Both the position numbers and the translations under genes were made by a program. From Pectinophora gossypiella (Eukaryota > Arthropoda > Insecta > Lepidoptera > Gelechiidae), in NCBI RefSeq assembly GCF_024362695.1, contig NC_065420.1:5843420-5907419 (forward strand): DNA of 64,000 nucleotides. Direction: 5' to 3'. Below are positions 41,451 through 52,379 of the stretch, one piece after another. Under the pieces are notes generated by a model. It was not told the DNA's origin and searched no databases. It saw only the letters and a program-made list of their open reading frames with translations. Within the stretch, counting starts at the first letter, position 1. Every line of letters starts with the position of its first letter.

Positions 41451-41954
41451 ATGGACCCGGATTAATCACAGTAATTTTAAAAGTGAGTTACAGTTTCAAA
41501 TTCAAATAGCCTGTATTTATTTAAAAAAAATTGAGTACGAAACAAAGAGCTACAGAAATCATAGTCATACCCGGGATGTAAAGTAGCTGAACATAACATT
41601 AGCTCACGACTATATCCCAATTGGGGTAATCAGAGGTACAGCCATCGCAAGATGAACTGCTGAGCGCATTTGTTTTTTTTTTATATAATTTTACTACTAA
41701 TTCAGCAAAGAAGATTCTTATAAAGCAGGTATATCCGTCCAGAGAGAATATATTCGAACTCCAGAATGTGAAGACATTAAAGGCACACTCACATACCGTC
41801 GGCAACGTGTGGCGATCCACGCATACCTTCTTTTCCAATCGTGTGAGCGCTATTGAATGCCTTGACCTTTGTAGAGCTGTCAGGTCGCATAATATTTTAC
41901 TTAGGTATCTTTCTCCATAAAATTATGTTATGGTATATTCACGCACGTATTAAC

Positions 41955-42278
41955 GGCCTCCGTGGTCCAGTGGTTGAGCGTTCTGCTCACGATCCGGAAG
42001 TCCCGGGTTCGAATCCCGGTGGGGACAAATCACTTTGTGATCCCTAGTTTGGTTAGGACATTGCAAGCTGATCACCTAATTGTCCAGAAGTAAGATGATC
42101 CGTGCTTCGAACGTGCCGTTCGAAGCGTTAAGCCGTTGGTTCCGGTTACTATTTAGTTATGTAAGTGAGTAATCGTTACATGAGCCATGTGAGGGGGCTT
42201 TGGCGGCTGAATCATAGCCCTGAGACCAGGGTTGATGAGGCTGGTATTCCACCTCACAACCCACACGATAAGAAGACC
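41955..42278 (+). mobile_element. SINE-A, full-length with core microinversion
   Basis: Head, B box (GGTTCGAATCC at 42007-42017), core and tail are as in 40022-40354. The core is altered at about 42104-42129, where GCTTCGAACG, three bases, then CGTTCGAAGC form a 10-bp inverted duplication. A probable TSD, CACGTATT, lies at 41944-41951 and 42279-42286. Confidence 0.8.
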
Positions 42279-42477
42279 CACGTATTGCTTACAGGGTAGA
42301 TTTTTCTCAATTAAACAAGGGTCTAATCTAATCTAGTCTATAAGATCTCACTGCTGGGCAAAGGCCTCCCATCGACATGTAGGTAGGTATATTACCCTTG
42401 TTTGACGCCTAACACACTACGCTCAATCACTCTTTGGCAGACCTTGAGTTTGGACTTCTGACGTTCAGTCAATGACA

Positions 42478-43697
42478 GGGGGGGGGGGGGGTTAAAAAGG
42501 CCACATCGAAGCAAATCAGCTAACAAAGCCCAGTAGGTAGAACGCTTGCCTATCACTTTGAGGTCGCAGGTTCGAATCTAGCTCAGGTGTGTATATGTAT
42601 TTTAATTTTAAAAACATATTTTTATGAGCGCAGAGGTGACAAAGTTTATAACATAACTTGAACTACACATATGTACATGAAGTGGACACACTTCACCGAA
42701 CTTTCGGTTAGACCAACACAATAAATGATAAGCCGTATTGCCGTCTATAATGATCGAATCAATTTTGTTACTGAAAATTGCACTTAAGATACATTAATAA
42801 GTAAAGAGCAAGTCCGATTCCGGGGTTCGGACCAACTCTATAAGAAGTAAACCAGTGACACACAGTGACTTTTGTACCTGTAATATATAATATATTTTTT
42901 CGTAACTTAACCTCAATGCACAATGTTTCGTTTTAAAATGACACGTTGCCAGCCCGTTTTCACAGGGTCCACTTATCTAACCTGAAGATTTGACAGGTCC
43001 GGTTAATTACAGAAGCGACTGCCTGTCTGAACTTCTAACCCACAAGGGAAAACCAGCCACTTTATGAATCAAGCGTTCACTTAAAATAGAAATTACAAGA
43101 ACATGAACGGATTTTTTGAATATGATCTAATTATAACCGAGTTTAGAAGTAAAATACTATTCAAATAGGATCATAGTGTTCCAAATAACTCGTAAAGTGT
43201 TCTCATAAAATTTTATGTCACTCATAAATAGTAATAACTTTACAAATAGAGTAGAGACAAGTCATATAATATTATTAAATATAGACATGTTACATGCACC
43301 TATTAATATGCCAAGTGTCAAAGTATGTGCCAAGTCATGACCTAGCTAACCAATTCTAATAGAAACTTTGCTCTATGAAGATACCTTCGTGTTATATAAA
43401 ATATATTTTTTAATAATAATACCGACTCCTAATGCAAAACTAAAAAGCAATAAATAAATTTACTTCGTACAAAGTAATAAGTGTATTTTCAATAAGTTAA
43501 TTAAAAAATATTAAATAATTATTTTATAATTTTGAAGTCGGTGCCAATTAAATGCTACAACAACTCTACTACAATATCAAACTACTATGTACACACAATA
43601 TTGTTAAATACCTATATCAAAGCAATTAACGCAAATATCAAATTTCAATATTTCTTTCTTAGATGAATTGCTTCGATATGGCCATTTTAACCCCCCA
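42478..43697. mobile_element. Possible nested MITE-N: ends 1.2 kb apart
   Basis: The left end is a run of 14 G (42478-42491) followed by TTAAAAAGGCCACATCGAAG. The right end, 43655-43697, is GAATTGCTTCGATATGGCCA followed by TTTTAACCCCCC, the inverse of the left. Between them lie SINE-D pieces (42528-42590 plus; 42953-43065 minus), repeat Q (42670-42800) and, at 43421-43545, a segment bounded by ACCGACTCC and GAAGTCGGT. A single N element expanded by insertions is one reading; two unrelated fragments is the other. Confidence 0.4.
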
Positions 43698-44079
43698 GAA
43701 CTCTATATAAGTCTATTAATACACATTGCTATGTCCACTGTATCAATCCTTCGTAATTTCACAATAATAATAAACAAAAGAAAAAGCACGAAAGAAAACA
43801 TTTCTTTGAAAATCTTACGCTCTAAATAAATCCGAAACAAAAGTAAAAACAACAATTCAACATTCTTAGAACAACATTTTCTCCTTACGAAAGTTAGATA
43901 TTAAACCAAGGGATTAGAAGTAGTTTTCTGTTGACGCGACTTTGTAGATTTGCCACGGATAGCATTATATTAAATCTTGGCCGGAGATTACAAGCGGTGT
44001 TATAATTGATTGCTACTCTAAAATTATAACGCAGGAAACACTAAACACTTTAGAGCGGAAGATAAAGCTAATGCTTTAG

Positions 44080-44930
44080 CTCTCCGCCAGAATTGACGCT
44101 ATCAAAAGTCACGTCGGAAGACCACGAACATAAAGCTGGTGACTGAGAGACAGCGGAAGCGAGAGCGGATACCATATACCTATTATGTCAAGGTATAGTA
44201 AGTATAAGAAATTAAATAATCAACATTTTCCAACGGCCTCCTTGGTACGGTGGTTGAGCGTTGGGCTCACGAACCGGAGGCCCCAGTTTGGTTAGAACAT
44301 TACAGGCTGATCACCTGATTGTCCGAAAATAAAATGATCCGTTGGTCCCGGTTACTACTTACTGATGTAAGTATGTAGTCGTTAGATGAGTTATGTCAGT
44401 GCCCTCTGGCGCGGCTCAATAATAACCCTGACAACCGGGTGGATGAGGTTTGTATTCCACCACACAAACCACACGTTAAGAAGAAATGAAGTTTATAACT
44501 TGTAGTTATTGACGTCTCTTATATAGTTTTCCTGACCAAAAAGTGTCAGCTGTTTTTTTCAGAAGCCGGTTTAAGATTGGATTGAATGGTTCGACCCACC
44601 CTATCGTGACCGCAAGTCACGTGTTTCCCAATTGGACTATCATGGCTTACACATTAATAGTGCGGAAGGCCTGTGAAAACGTCATAATTCGCCAGTGACG
44701 TATGCTAACTCGAGCCAGCGTGTTATGACGTAACTTTTAAGTTTGTTAATGTGGCGTTCAACATGGAAATAAAGGTTTTCTTTCTGTTATATCACTACGC
44801 TTCAACTCATGCTAGAACTGACGCTAACAAAAGTCACGTCCAACTACCACGTACAGAAACGAGGACATTTTAGATGTAGACCGGTATCTTAGAGAAAGCG
44901 GTAGCGCGAATGGATGCGATTTGAATTAAT
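44080..44930. repeat. Diverged direct repeat pair with a SINE-A between
   Basis: GAATTGACGCTATCAAAAGTCACG (44090) and GAACTGACGCTAACAAAAGTCACG (44815) start related blocks that continue with GACCACGAACA / CTACCACGTACA and AGCGGAAGCGAGAGCGG / AGCGGTAGCGCGAATGG. SINE-A at 44235-44486 lies between them and has lost its B-box region: CCGGAGGCCCC joins straight to AGTTTGGTTAG. Confidence 0.5.
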
Positions 44931-45581
44931 TGAAAGTGACTTCATAATTCCATATTCATGAAAGGCTGCTCACGACGTCAGCGCACGCCGATGACGTAAG
45001 TAATCCGACCCGGCCGTGTGACCCAGTGACGTTGACGTCACGAGTGTCTCGAGCTACACGTCTAAGGTGATTCCCACACGACACCGTGCACCGACGCGGT
45101 CGGCGGTGAAGCTGTCGGCATGATCCCATTGACTCGTATGTAATCCGCTGATGCCTAACAGGAAACGCCTTACAGCGTCGTATAGACGCCGCTGGCGTAT
45201 CGAGTTATTTTTTTAAACTTTGGAATGCATTCCGGACACCACAGACACAGACAGACAGGTATATTAAATTTAACAAGGGACAAAAACTACACGGAAAACA
45301 ATATAGGTAATAAAAACTAAGATTAAAAATTATTAGATCAAGAAAAACAAACTAAAATCATAAAAAAAGGATTATCCTGCGCCTACATAAAATTATAATA
45401 TAACATAATAAATACGATCCAGAATTGTTATTTTGGTTTTTGAAACTAATTTTAGAAGGTTCATAGCTCTTATAATAATAATAATTAATTCATAGAAGAG
45501 ACTATTAGACACACAATAAATATTGTAACATACAATAAAGCACTTAGGGTAAAGAACCTTTTAAAAAACAAAAAGTATATA
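44931..45581. other. Unassigned DNA flanking the Pao insertion
   Basis: 45229-45330 shares CCGGACACCACAGACACAG with 19197-19215, an A-rich 3' tail type. Nothing coding. Confidence 0.35.
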
Positions 45582-45586
45582 CATAT

Positions 45587-45821
45587 TGTTCTTGCTTAAA
45601 GCTAATATGTAAAAATAAATAAATAAAGTAAAATTAAATTCATACCGACAAACATACCCCACCTTACATTAGTATTATATCAAATTAAAAAGTAAAAAAT
45701 ATTTTTTGTCTATGACAATTCTGTGACAAGCTCTCGTAAATAAAACAACGCAACGTGATAACAAGTGGTTTAATTTCCGAAATACACTGTAATTCGTGCA
45801 AGAAACACCATCAACCCAACA
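45587..45821 (+). repeat. 5' LTR of the Pao element
   Basis: 235 bp, TG...CA ends. It contains an AAATAAATAAATAAAG run near 45613 and AAATAAAACAAC near 45738, possible poly(A) signals, and a TTATATCAAA near 45676 as a weak TATA-like site. Confidence 0.95.
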
Positions 45822-45996
45822 TATGGTCGATATCGAACCGGATTATGAAGAAATATACAATCAGTTTGTGCGAACAAAACGGATTACAAAAGAAATACAG
45901 AACACGCGCCCGGCACCAAAAGTGAGGTTATGAAAAATTTGTTTACGAAAGTGAAATAACAATATTTACGACAATTGGAAGAAATAAACTACAAAA

Positions 45997-48900
45997 ATGA
46001 GTTATACTAGTGAAGAACTATTAGCAATGTTAGAAGAAAAAGCGGAAATGTTAGTGAAAACGCAAGTTAACTTGAAAAAATGTCCGAAGCAAAGACTGAC
46101 GAAAGGTTACATAGAAGTTCGAATTAAATCCATTGAAGAAGACTGGCAAGCTTTCAAATCACTACATCAGTCCCTAATCAAATGTACATCAAAGGAAAAA
46201 AGGGCAAATATAACCTATTTTGTGAATGATGACTATTATCAATATGAAGAACTGTATTTAACATTATCAGGTGATTTAAGAGACATGCTTGAAACTAAAG
46301 TAAAAAACCCATCTGTAGAGCCCGAATTCACATCAGTGCCACGTGTCAATCTGCCAAGTATTCAACTTCCTACATTTTTAGGCCGCTATGAAGAATGGAC
46401 AACTTTCAATGACTTATTTACATCACTAGTTCATAACAACACTTCACTTTCTAAAGTACAAAAATTACACTATTTGAAGACAAGTGTGGGTGGCGAAGCT
46501 GAGGTCCTACTGAGACACATTCCTGTAACGGAAGCCAACTATGAGAATGCATGGGAAATATTACAACAAAGGTATGGAAACAAAAGATTGATAATCAATT
46601 CTGTGTTAAAACGACTATTTGGACAGAAAAAAATTACAACACCTACCGCAAATTGGATAAAAAACCTATTAGATACAACGACAGAGTGCTTAAACAACTT
46701 AGAAAATCTAAAAATATGTATAGACAAGTGGGATCTAGTAATAATCTATATAGTAGTACAGAAATTGGATGAAAACACACACAAAGCATGGGAAGATTTT
46801 GCATATACTACAAATAAAGATGAGTTACCTACCTGGGACCAATTGAAGAACTTTTTAGAGGCAAAATTCCGCACACTTGAATTAGTCACGCCCATTATGT
46901 CATGCACAAGAGAGAACAAAGCACCTGTAAAATCATTCCATGTGTCATCTGCAACCTCTGAGAGAACCTGTATCAGCTGTAACGGAAATCACACGTTGTG
47001 TCATTGTCCAGAATTCACCAAGCTAAGTCCTATGGAAAGGAGCGAGTTTGCCAAGAACAAAAGCTTATGCTACAATTGTCTGATCCCTGGGCATCCTGCA
47101 AACAAATGTAGACTACGAGTTTCATGTAGAGTATGCAATAGACGTCACCACTCGTTGCTACATCAAAATAAGAATATAAATCAGTCAGACAATACGCAAA
47201 CTCATCACAGTCAAATCGAAGGAGAAGTAGTAGAAGACCCTATTGAAGAGAACAATTCATCACCTGCATTTCAATCATATATGGCAATGAAGAAGTCCAC
47301 TGCACTGTTAGCTACAGCATTGATACCTGTGAAGGATAAGAATGGACAAACATTGATATTGCGGGCACTAATAGACCAAGGGTCACAAGCAAACTTTATA
47401 AGTGAAAGAGCCACACAACTTTTGAAGATTAAGAAGAAACCAACAAGTGGAACAGTATCTGGAGTGGGATCTACACAGACAGCAATACATCATGTAGTAG
47501 AAATACAATTGTTGTCACAATATGAAGAAGAATTCCAACTCACTCTAAAAGCTTATGTCATGCCTACACATTTATGTTCACAGCTACCATCCAAATCGTT
47601 GGTGAACTTGCCGCACGCCTGGCCACATATTCAACCGCTCACTTTGGCCGACCCGACCTTCAATCAACCTGGTCGAGTAGATGTCCTGCTAGGTGTAGAA
47701 GTATATGCTCAAATATTGAAGAACAATATCATCAGAGGTCCTCCTGGCTCACCATGCGCTCAAGAAACAAGCCTTGGATGGATACTTTTTGGTAATATAC
47801 AGAGCGACACTTCAAATGAACCAATTATGGTAATGCATCACCAGATAGATTTCGACGACATTCTATACAAATTATGGGAAGTAGAGGCTGATGATAGAAA
47901 CAAATACACAAAAGAAGAAGAAACATGTCAAACAAAATATCAAGAAACAGTAAGAAGGAATCAAGAAGGAAGATACATTGTGAAACTACCTTTTAAAACA
48001 GAACCACCGAAAAGTACAGAAGGGAAAACAAGAGAAATAGCAAGGAAAAGACTAAATCAAATGGAGAAACGACTAGAAAGGAATAAAGAGCTGCAAACAG
48101 AATACAACAAAGTCATGAAAGAATACATAGAACTGAATCACATGGAGCTAGTACCGAAAGAGGAAATAGAAAAACCATCTGTTTACCTACCACATCACGC
48201 AGTCGTGCGAGAAGCAAGTGACACGACGAAGGTCCGTGTTGTCTTCAATGCCTCTTCACCAGACATAAACAACATCTGTCTCAATGATGAAATGTTAGTT
48301 GGACCTCAACTACAAGAAGATATGAGAAGCATAGTCATGAGATGGCGTTTAAGAAAAATTGCATTTGTGTCCGATGTAGAGAAGATGTACCGACAAATTC
48401 TTGTCACGAAAGAAGATACAGACTATCAAAGAATATTATGGCGTGATGACCCTGAAGAACAAACAAAAGATAAAAGACTGTTGAGAGTAACATTTGGGAC
48501 CGCTTCCGCTCCATATCTCGCGGTAAGAACCCTGCAACAAGTAGCAGAAGATGAAGGCGAAGAACATCCTGAAGCTAAGAACATAATACAAAGAGATTTC
48601 TTTATGGACGACTTGATATCTGGACAAGATACTGTAGAAGAAGCGTTACAAGTAGCAAGAGACATTACAACCATTTTAAAGAAAGGAGGTTTCAAATTAC
48701 AAAAATGGTCTTGTAACAATGCACAATTTTTAAAAGAATTTAGTCCTGAAGAAATAAGCACTCATATAAAGATGGATATGAATCTTGGTGGCACAGTCAA
48801 AACATTAGGTTTATCCTGGAACTTAGGTGAAGATGTCCTCCAATATAACATGAACTTACCACAGCCACAGAAGATAATCACAAAAAGAAGTATCCTAGCT

Positions 48901-50052
48901 GAAATGCAACATTATTTTGATCCACTAGGATGGCTTGCTCCTGGAATACTACCTGCAAAATTGCTCCTGCAAAAATTATGGTTGAAGAAAGTGACCTGGG
49001 ATGAGAAAGTAGAACCTGAAATAGAAAAAGAATGGTTAGAAATACGACAAAATTTTGAAGACCTGAAAGTAATAAAAATAGATAGATGGTTACAAACAAC
49101 AAAAGACAACTTACCTGAAGCAACAATACATGGTTTCTGCGATGCTTCTATGAAAGCATATGGAGCAGCTGCATACTTGAGAGTAATAGATGAAAATGGT
49201 GTATACAAAACTCAGCTAATAGCAGCCAGATGTCGTGTAGCACCTATAAAGCCCGTGTCTCTACCAAGGTTAGAGTTATGTGGAGCCGTTCTTCTATCGA
49301 AACTTCTGAACCAAATCAGTGAAGCAACTCGCATACCTACCTCACAAATTTTCGCTTGGACTGACTCCACGATAGTCCTGTCCTGGTTGAAAGGAGATCC
49401 TGGAAGATGGCAAACATTTGTAAGGAATCGAGTAGTTACTATCCTAGACAACATTGGGGAAAAATGGTTTCATGTACAATCTCACGACAACCCCGCTGAC
49501 ATAGCCTCTCGTGGAATGTTACTAAAGGATTTGAAGAAAGAAAAGCTATGGTGGCAAGGGCCAGAATGGCTAAAACAAGGAAATATAGAGATGCACCAAC
49601 TCGAAGACACCGATGTAGACCTGGAAAAAAGAAAAAATATTAATGTAAACTTAAAAACTAAAGAAGAGAAAGAAAAAACAATACTTACCAATTTTGAAGA
49701 CTTTGATACCTTACTGGATTTGACAAAAACAATTCTTTATTGTAGAAGATTCTTGAAATTTAAAAGAATAAACATTAGCGAAGAAAATAAAGCAATAACA
49801 CCACAAGAATTAAATGAAGCATTAGCATGTTGTATAAAAATAGTTCAAGATAGTGAGTTCAAGCAAGAAATAATTAATTTGAGAATTGGAATAACTATTG
49901 ATAAGAAGAATACTATAAGGAGTTTAAATCCATTTCTAAACTTTGTGAACGACCTATTAATAATTAGTTTATATTCATTCATTGTTTTTATAAATTGTGT
50001 TCCTTATTCAAATATTGTTTTCAATTTGTATTTAGTACTCACTGTTAGTTAA
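45997..50052 (+). CDS. Pao Gag-Pol polyprotein without integrase, 1351 aa
   Basis: A single open frame from a true ATG. Residues ~115-205 are the Gag DUF1759-type region (LPSIQLPTFLGRYEEW). Cys/His clusters follow at ~324-340 and ~357-390 (CYNCLIPGHPANKC). The retropepsin A17 active site is DQGS near 459. The reverse transcriptase includes VVFNAS (~747), SDVEKMYRQ (~787) and the FMDDL catalytic motif (~868). RNase H has FCDAS (~1048), LELCGA, WTDST (~1122) and NPADIASRG (~1165), so all its acidic residues appear present. Normally LNPFL is followed by the GLLRVGGR segment, the H2C2 zinc finger and the DDE integrase. Here, after LNPFLNF (~1311), the frame enters sequence like the 3' UTR and ends in about 36 hydrophobic residues. 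A deletion between LNPFL and the 3' UTR explains this. No frameshift or internal stop is present. Confidence 0.93.
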   Translation: MSYTSEELLAMLEEKAEMLVKTQVNLKKCPKQRLTKGYIEVRIKSIEEDWQAFKSLHQSLIKCTSKEKRANITYFVNDDYYQYEELYLTLSGDLRDMLETKVKNPSVEPEFTSVPRVNLPSIQLPTFLGRYEEWTTFNDLFTSLVHNNTSLSKVQKLHYLKTSVGGEAEVLLRHIPVTEANYENAWEILQQRYGNKRLIINSVLKRLFGQKKITTPTANWIKNLLDTTTECLNNLENLKICIDKWDLVIIYIVVQKLDENTHKAWEDFAYTTNKDELPTWDQLKNFLEAKFRTLELVTPIMSCTRENKAPVKSFHVSSATSERTCISCNGNHTLCHCPEFTKLSPMERSEFAKNKSLCYNCLIPGHPANKCRLRVSCRVCNRRHHSLLHQNKNINQSDNTQTHHSQIEGEVVEDPIEENNSSPAFQSYMAMKKSTALLATALIPVKDKNGQTLILRALIDQGSQANFISERATQLLKIKKKPTSGTVSGVGSTQTAIHHVVEIQLLSQYEEEFQLTLKAYVMPTHLCSQLPSKSLVNLPHAWPHIQPLTLADPTFNQPGRVDVLLGVEVYAQILKNNIIRGPPGSPCAQETSLGWILFGNIQSDTSNEPIMVMHHQIDFDDILYKLWEVEADDRNKYTKEEETCQTKYQETVRRNQEGRYIVKLPFKTEPPKSTEGKTREIARKRLNQMEKRLERNKELQTEYNKVMKEYIELNHMELVPKEEIEKPSVYLPHHAVVREASDTTKVRVVFNASSPDINNICLNDEMLVGPQLQEDMRSIVMRWRLRKIAFVSDVEKMYRQILVTKEDTDYQRILWRDDPEEQTKDKRLLRVTFGTASAPYLAVRTLQQVAEDEGEEHPEAKNIIQRDFFMDDLISGQDTVEEALQVARDITTILKKGGFKLQKWSCNNAQFLKEFSPEEISTHIKMDMNLGGTVKTLGLSWNLGEDVLQYNMNLPQPQKIITKRSILAEMQHYFDPLGWLAPGILPAKLLLQKLWLKKVTWDEKVEPEIEKEWLEIRQNFEDLKVIKIDRWLQTTKDNLPEATIHGFCDASMKAYGAAAYLRVIDENGVYKTQLIAARCRVAPIKPVSLPRLELCGAVLLSKLLNQISEATRIPTSQIFAWTDSTIVLSWLKGDPGRWQTFVRNRVVTILDNIGEKWFHVQSHDNPADIASRGMLLKDLKKEKLWWQGPEWLKQGNIEMHQLEDTDVDLEKRKNINVNLKTKEEKEKTILTNFEDFDTLLDLTKTILYCRRFLKFKRINISEENKAITPQELNEALACCIKIVQDSEFKQEIINLRIGITIDKKNTIRSLNPFLNFVNDLLIISLYSFIVFINCVPYSNIVFNLYLVLTVS

Positions 50053-50462
50053 AAATAACTAAGTGTAATTTGGGAGTTAGAAATTTGTTTGTAATATAAG
50101 TTAAACTTCATTTTGAAACTTATGTTTAAATGTTTAAGTAAAAAATGATTAATCATTCATAGAAATTAATGTAAAATGTTTCAATTTCTAGTAACTCTAA
50201 AAACGTTTGTAAACATAATTCAAATTTAATTTTGGAAACTCATGTAAATTGTTTCATAAATAGTACCAATAGTGTCTAGCAACTTGTATAACTTTATAAA
50301 AATAACTTGATCTCAAATAATAATTGTAAAATGTAAAGGTACATAAATGTAAGTTGTATAATTAGTATTGTTTAGCACACTTTTGTAAGAATGTTAGTCT
50401 TGTTTAACAAACATAATTCATTGTATATCATTGTCTAAAAACTTCGTTTTTGGGGGGCGGTA

Positions 50463-50697
50463 TGTTCTTGCTTAAAGCTAATATGTAAAAATAAATAAAT
50501 AAAGTAAAATTAAATTCATACCGACAAACATACCCCACCTTACATTAGTATTATATCAAATTAAAAAGTAAAAAATATTTTTTGTCTATGACAATTCTGT
50601 GACAAGCTCTCGTAAATAAAACAACGCAACGTGATAACAAGTGGTTTAATTTCCGAAATACACTGTAATTCGTGCAAGAAACACCATCAACCCAACA
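50463..50697 (+). repeat. 3' LTR of the Pao element
   Basis: 235 bp, no difference from the 5' LTR found by eye, flanked outside by CATAT. Confidence 0.95.
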
Positions 50698-50712
50698 CAT
50701 ATATTACATAAG

Positions 50713-50975
50713 CTCGCTGGGTAATTGGCTAGTTTCGAACTAGTGAAATCAGACACTTTTCACTAAACTTCAAAACACGAAATTACTATGGAATTTGTAT
50801 GACAAAGCACACTGTGACGTCATTGGAAAACGTGATAAAATGTCGGACTCATTATTACGTTTTTCTTGATTAAAATTTATAAATATGTTAAACAGAAAAA
50901 TAAAATAATTTTCGTTTTTATTTAGTGATAAGAGTTTTAATAATTTATGTTGAACATAGTACACGACCCAACTCT
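50713..50975 (-). repeat. Repeat K copy
   Basis: Begins TAATTGGCTAGTTTCGAACTAG, carries ACTGTGACGTCATTGG and ends ACATAGTACACGACCCAA. Inverse of 60945-61217. Confidence 0.65.
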
Positions 50976-51477
50976 ATCAGTCTGGCTCGCTCAAGCGCAC
51001 GCTCTCTCTAAAGCTTATGCCCCTAACCACACCCTTACAAGCATTAGCTAGCAGGTGGCAACTAATGCATCCACCTCGTCACTGGATGACGTCATACGTA
51101 GCCTAACTATTTTAAGAAGACCACACTAGCAGCAGTTAAAACGGTGTATCTCAAAATGTTGACCGTTTGTCGTCCACACGCACGGGAAAGTTGACAAGTC
51201 AGTAATGTAGTTCCAATTTGTACATATTACGGCGTAAGTGTATGGAGAAGATGGATTTGCGAGTGGAGACGGCGTCTTGGAAAATGTAGTGTAGGACGCC
51301 CTTGGGCTAAATGGAGTGACGACATCAGTTAAGGTGGCTGGCAGCAGCTGGACGAGAAAATCCGAGGAATGAGCTTAATGGCATAAAAGAATGACGGTGT
51401 AAGTTTAGGGAAATTAGACTTGAAATCACAGCCAAAAACTCAACAATTTTAAAATATCACATCACTAATTTAAGAGC
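50976..51477. other. Unassigned DNA
   Basis: 51240-51400 has LINE-like phrases (GAGTGGAGACGGCGTCTTGG, GGACGCCCTTGGGCTAAATGG, GGTGGCTGGCAGCAGCTGG) that read as a decayed reverse-transcriptase C-terminus, but no intact frame. Confidence 0.35.
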
Positions 51478-51722
51478 CACGCTCTTGTCGGTGTAGCATT
51501 CTCGATTCTTGTCTATCAAAGACCTAATCCTTATATATTCCTTTACTTCCTTATAAGACACGACGTTCGGCTTATCTTTAATCTGTTCCATGTAAGCTCT
51601 TCTTGGTCTTCCCCTTCCTCTCTTTCCTTGTAGCTTCCCTTCTATGATGTTTTTAATAATTTTGTCGTGTCTTATTAAGTGTTCAATCATCTTGCCTCTT
51701 CTGTCCTCAATATTTGCCTCTT
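51478..51722 (-). pseudogene. LINE-2 3' end, inverted
   Basis: The minus strand encodes MIEHLIRHDKIIKNIIEGKL and the GKRGRGRPRRAYMEQIK block, then departs from the 32716-32975 frame after VVSYKEVKE. The CGCTCTTGTCGGTGTAGC 3' end signature is present. Confidence 0.7.
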
Positions 51723-51871
51723 TATTAAAATATATAATAACATAAACCACGATAAGGTCGCATTTGCCCACCTTAGAATAAGTTTCGCCTGTACTTAAAT
51801 GCCTTGTAAAGTGTGCAACAGAGCGTTTTATTATTATAATATTAAAATATATATTATTATTGTACATGTTT

Positions 51872-52169
51872 GAGGAGCTCGGTGGCGCATCGGTTAACGC
51901 GCTCGGTCTGCGATTGTTGAAGTTAAGCAACTTTCGCAAAGGCCGGTCATAGGATGGGTGACCACAAAAAAAAAAGTTTTCATCTCGAGCTCCTCCGTGT
52001 TTCGGAAGGCACGTTAAGCCGTTGGTCCCGGCTGCATTAGCAGTCGTTAATAACCATCAATCCGCACTGGGCCCGCGTGGTGGTTTAAGGCCCGATCTCC
52101 CTATCCATCCATAGGGAAGGCCCGTGCCCCAGCAGTGGGGACGTTAATGGGCTGGTGATGATGATGATG
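51872..52169 (+). mobile_element. SINE-C copy 3 (5S-derived)
   Basis: Same architecture as 541-837, with exact GAAGTTAAGCAAC and GGATGGGTGACC and a (GATGAT) tail. TSD ACATGTTT at 51864-51871 and 52170-52177. The close match among the three copies suggests a fairly young family. Confidence 0.85.
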
Positions 52170-52379
52170 ACATGTTTGCACCCAGTGCACATATTGTTTA
52201 CTGCATCGTTCGCTCATAGTATGTTGTGCCTCAGTCGTTACGAACTATTGAATTAACAACTAACCAGTTTCGTCCATCTATCTATGCGTTCGACTTATGT
52301 TTTATTTATGGAGTAATTAATTAATTAGTAAGTTTGCTAGGTATAGTAACGACGTTTAACTTACAACAAAAAGGAATAT

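Larger units (their letters stand above)
45587..50697 (+). mobile_element. Pao-type LTR retrotransposon, integrase-deleted
   Basis: Two 235-bp LTRs that appear identical base for base (45587-45821, 50463-50697) begin TGTT and end AACA. The TSD is CATAT at 45582-45586 and 50698-50702. Two bases after the 5' LTR is TGG (45824-45826), the expected start of a primer-binding site, though I cannot name the tRNA. The polypurine tract GGGGGGCGG (50452-50460) precedes the 3' LTR. Total length 5.1 kb, shorter than the usual 6-9 kb of the superfamily because the integrase region is missing. Identical LTRs imply a recent insertion, so the shortened form itself probably transposed using proteins in trans. 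Confidence 0.95.

Noticed and set aside
45824..45845. Naming the primer tRNA of the Pao element
   Set aside because: The TGG start is right, but the following bases include a TCGATATCGA palindrome and do not convincingly match the 3' end of a particular tRNA.
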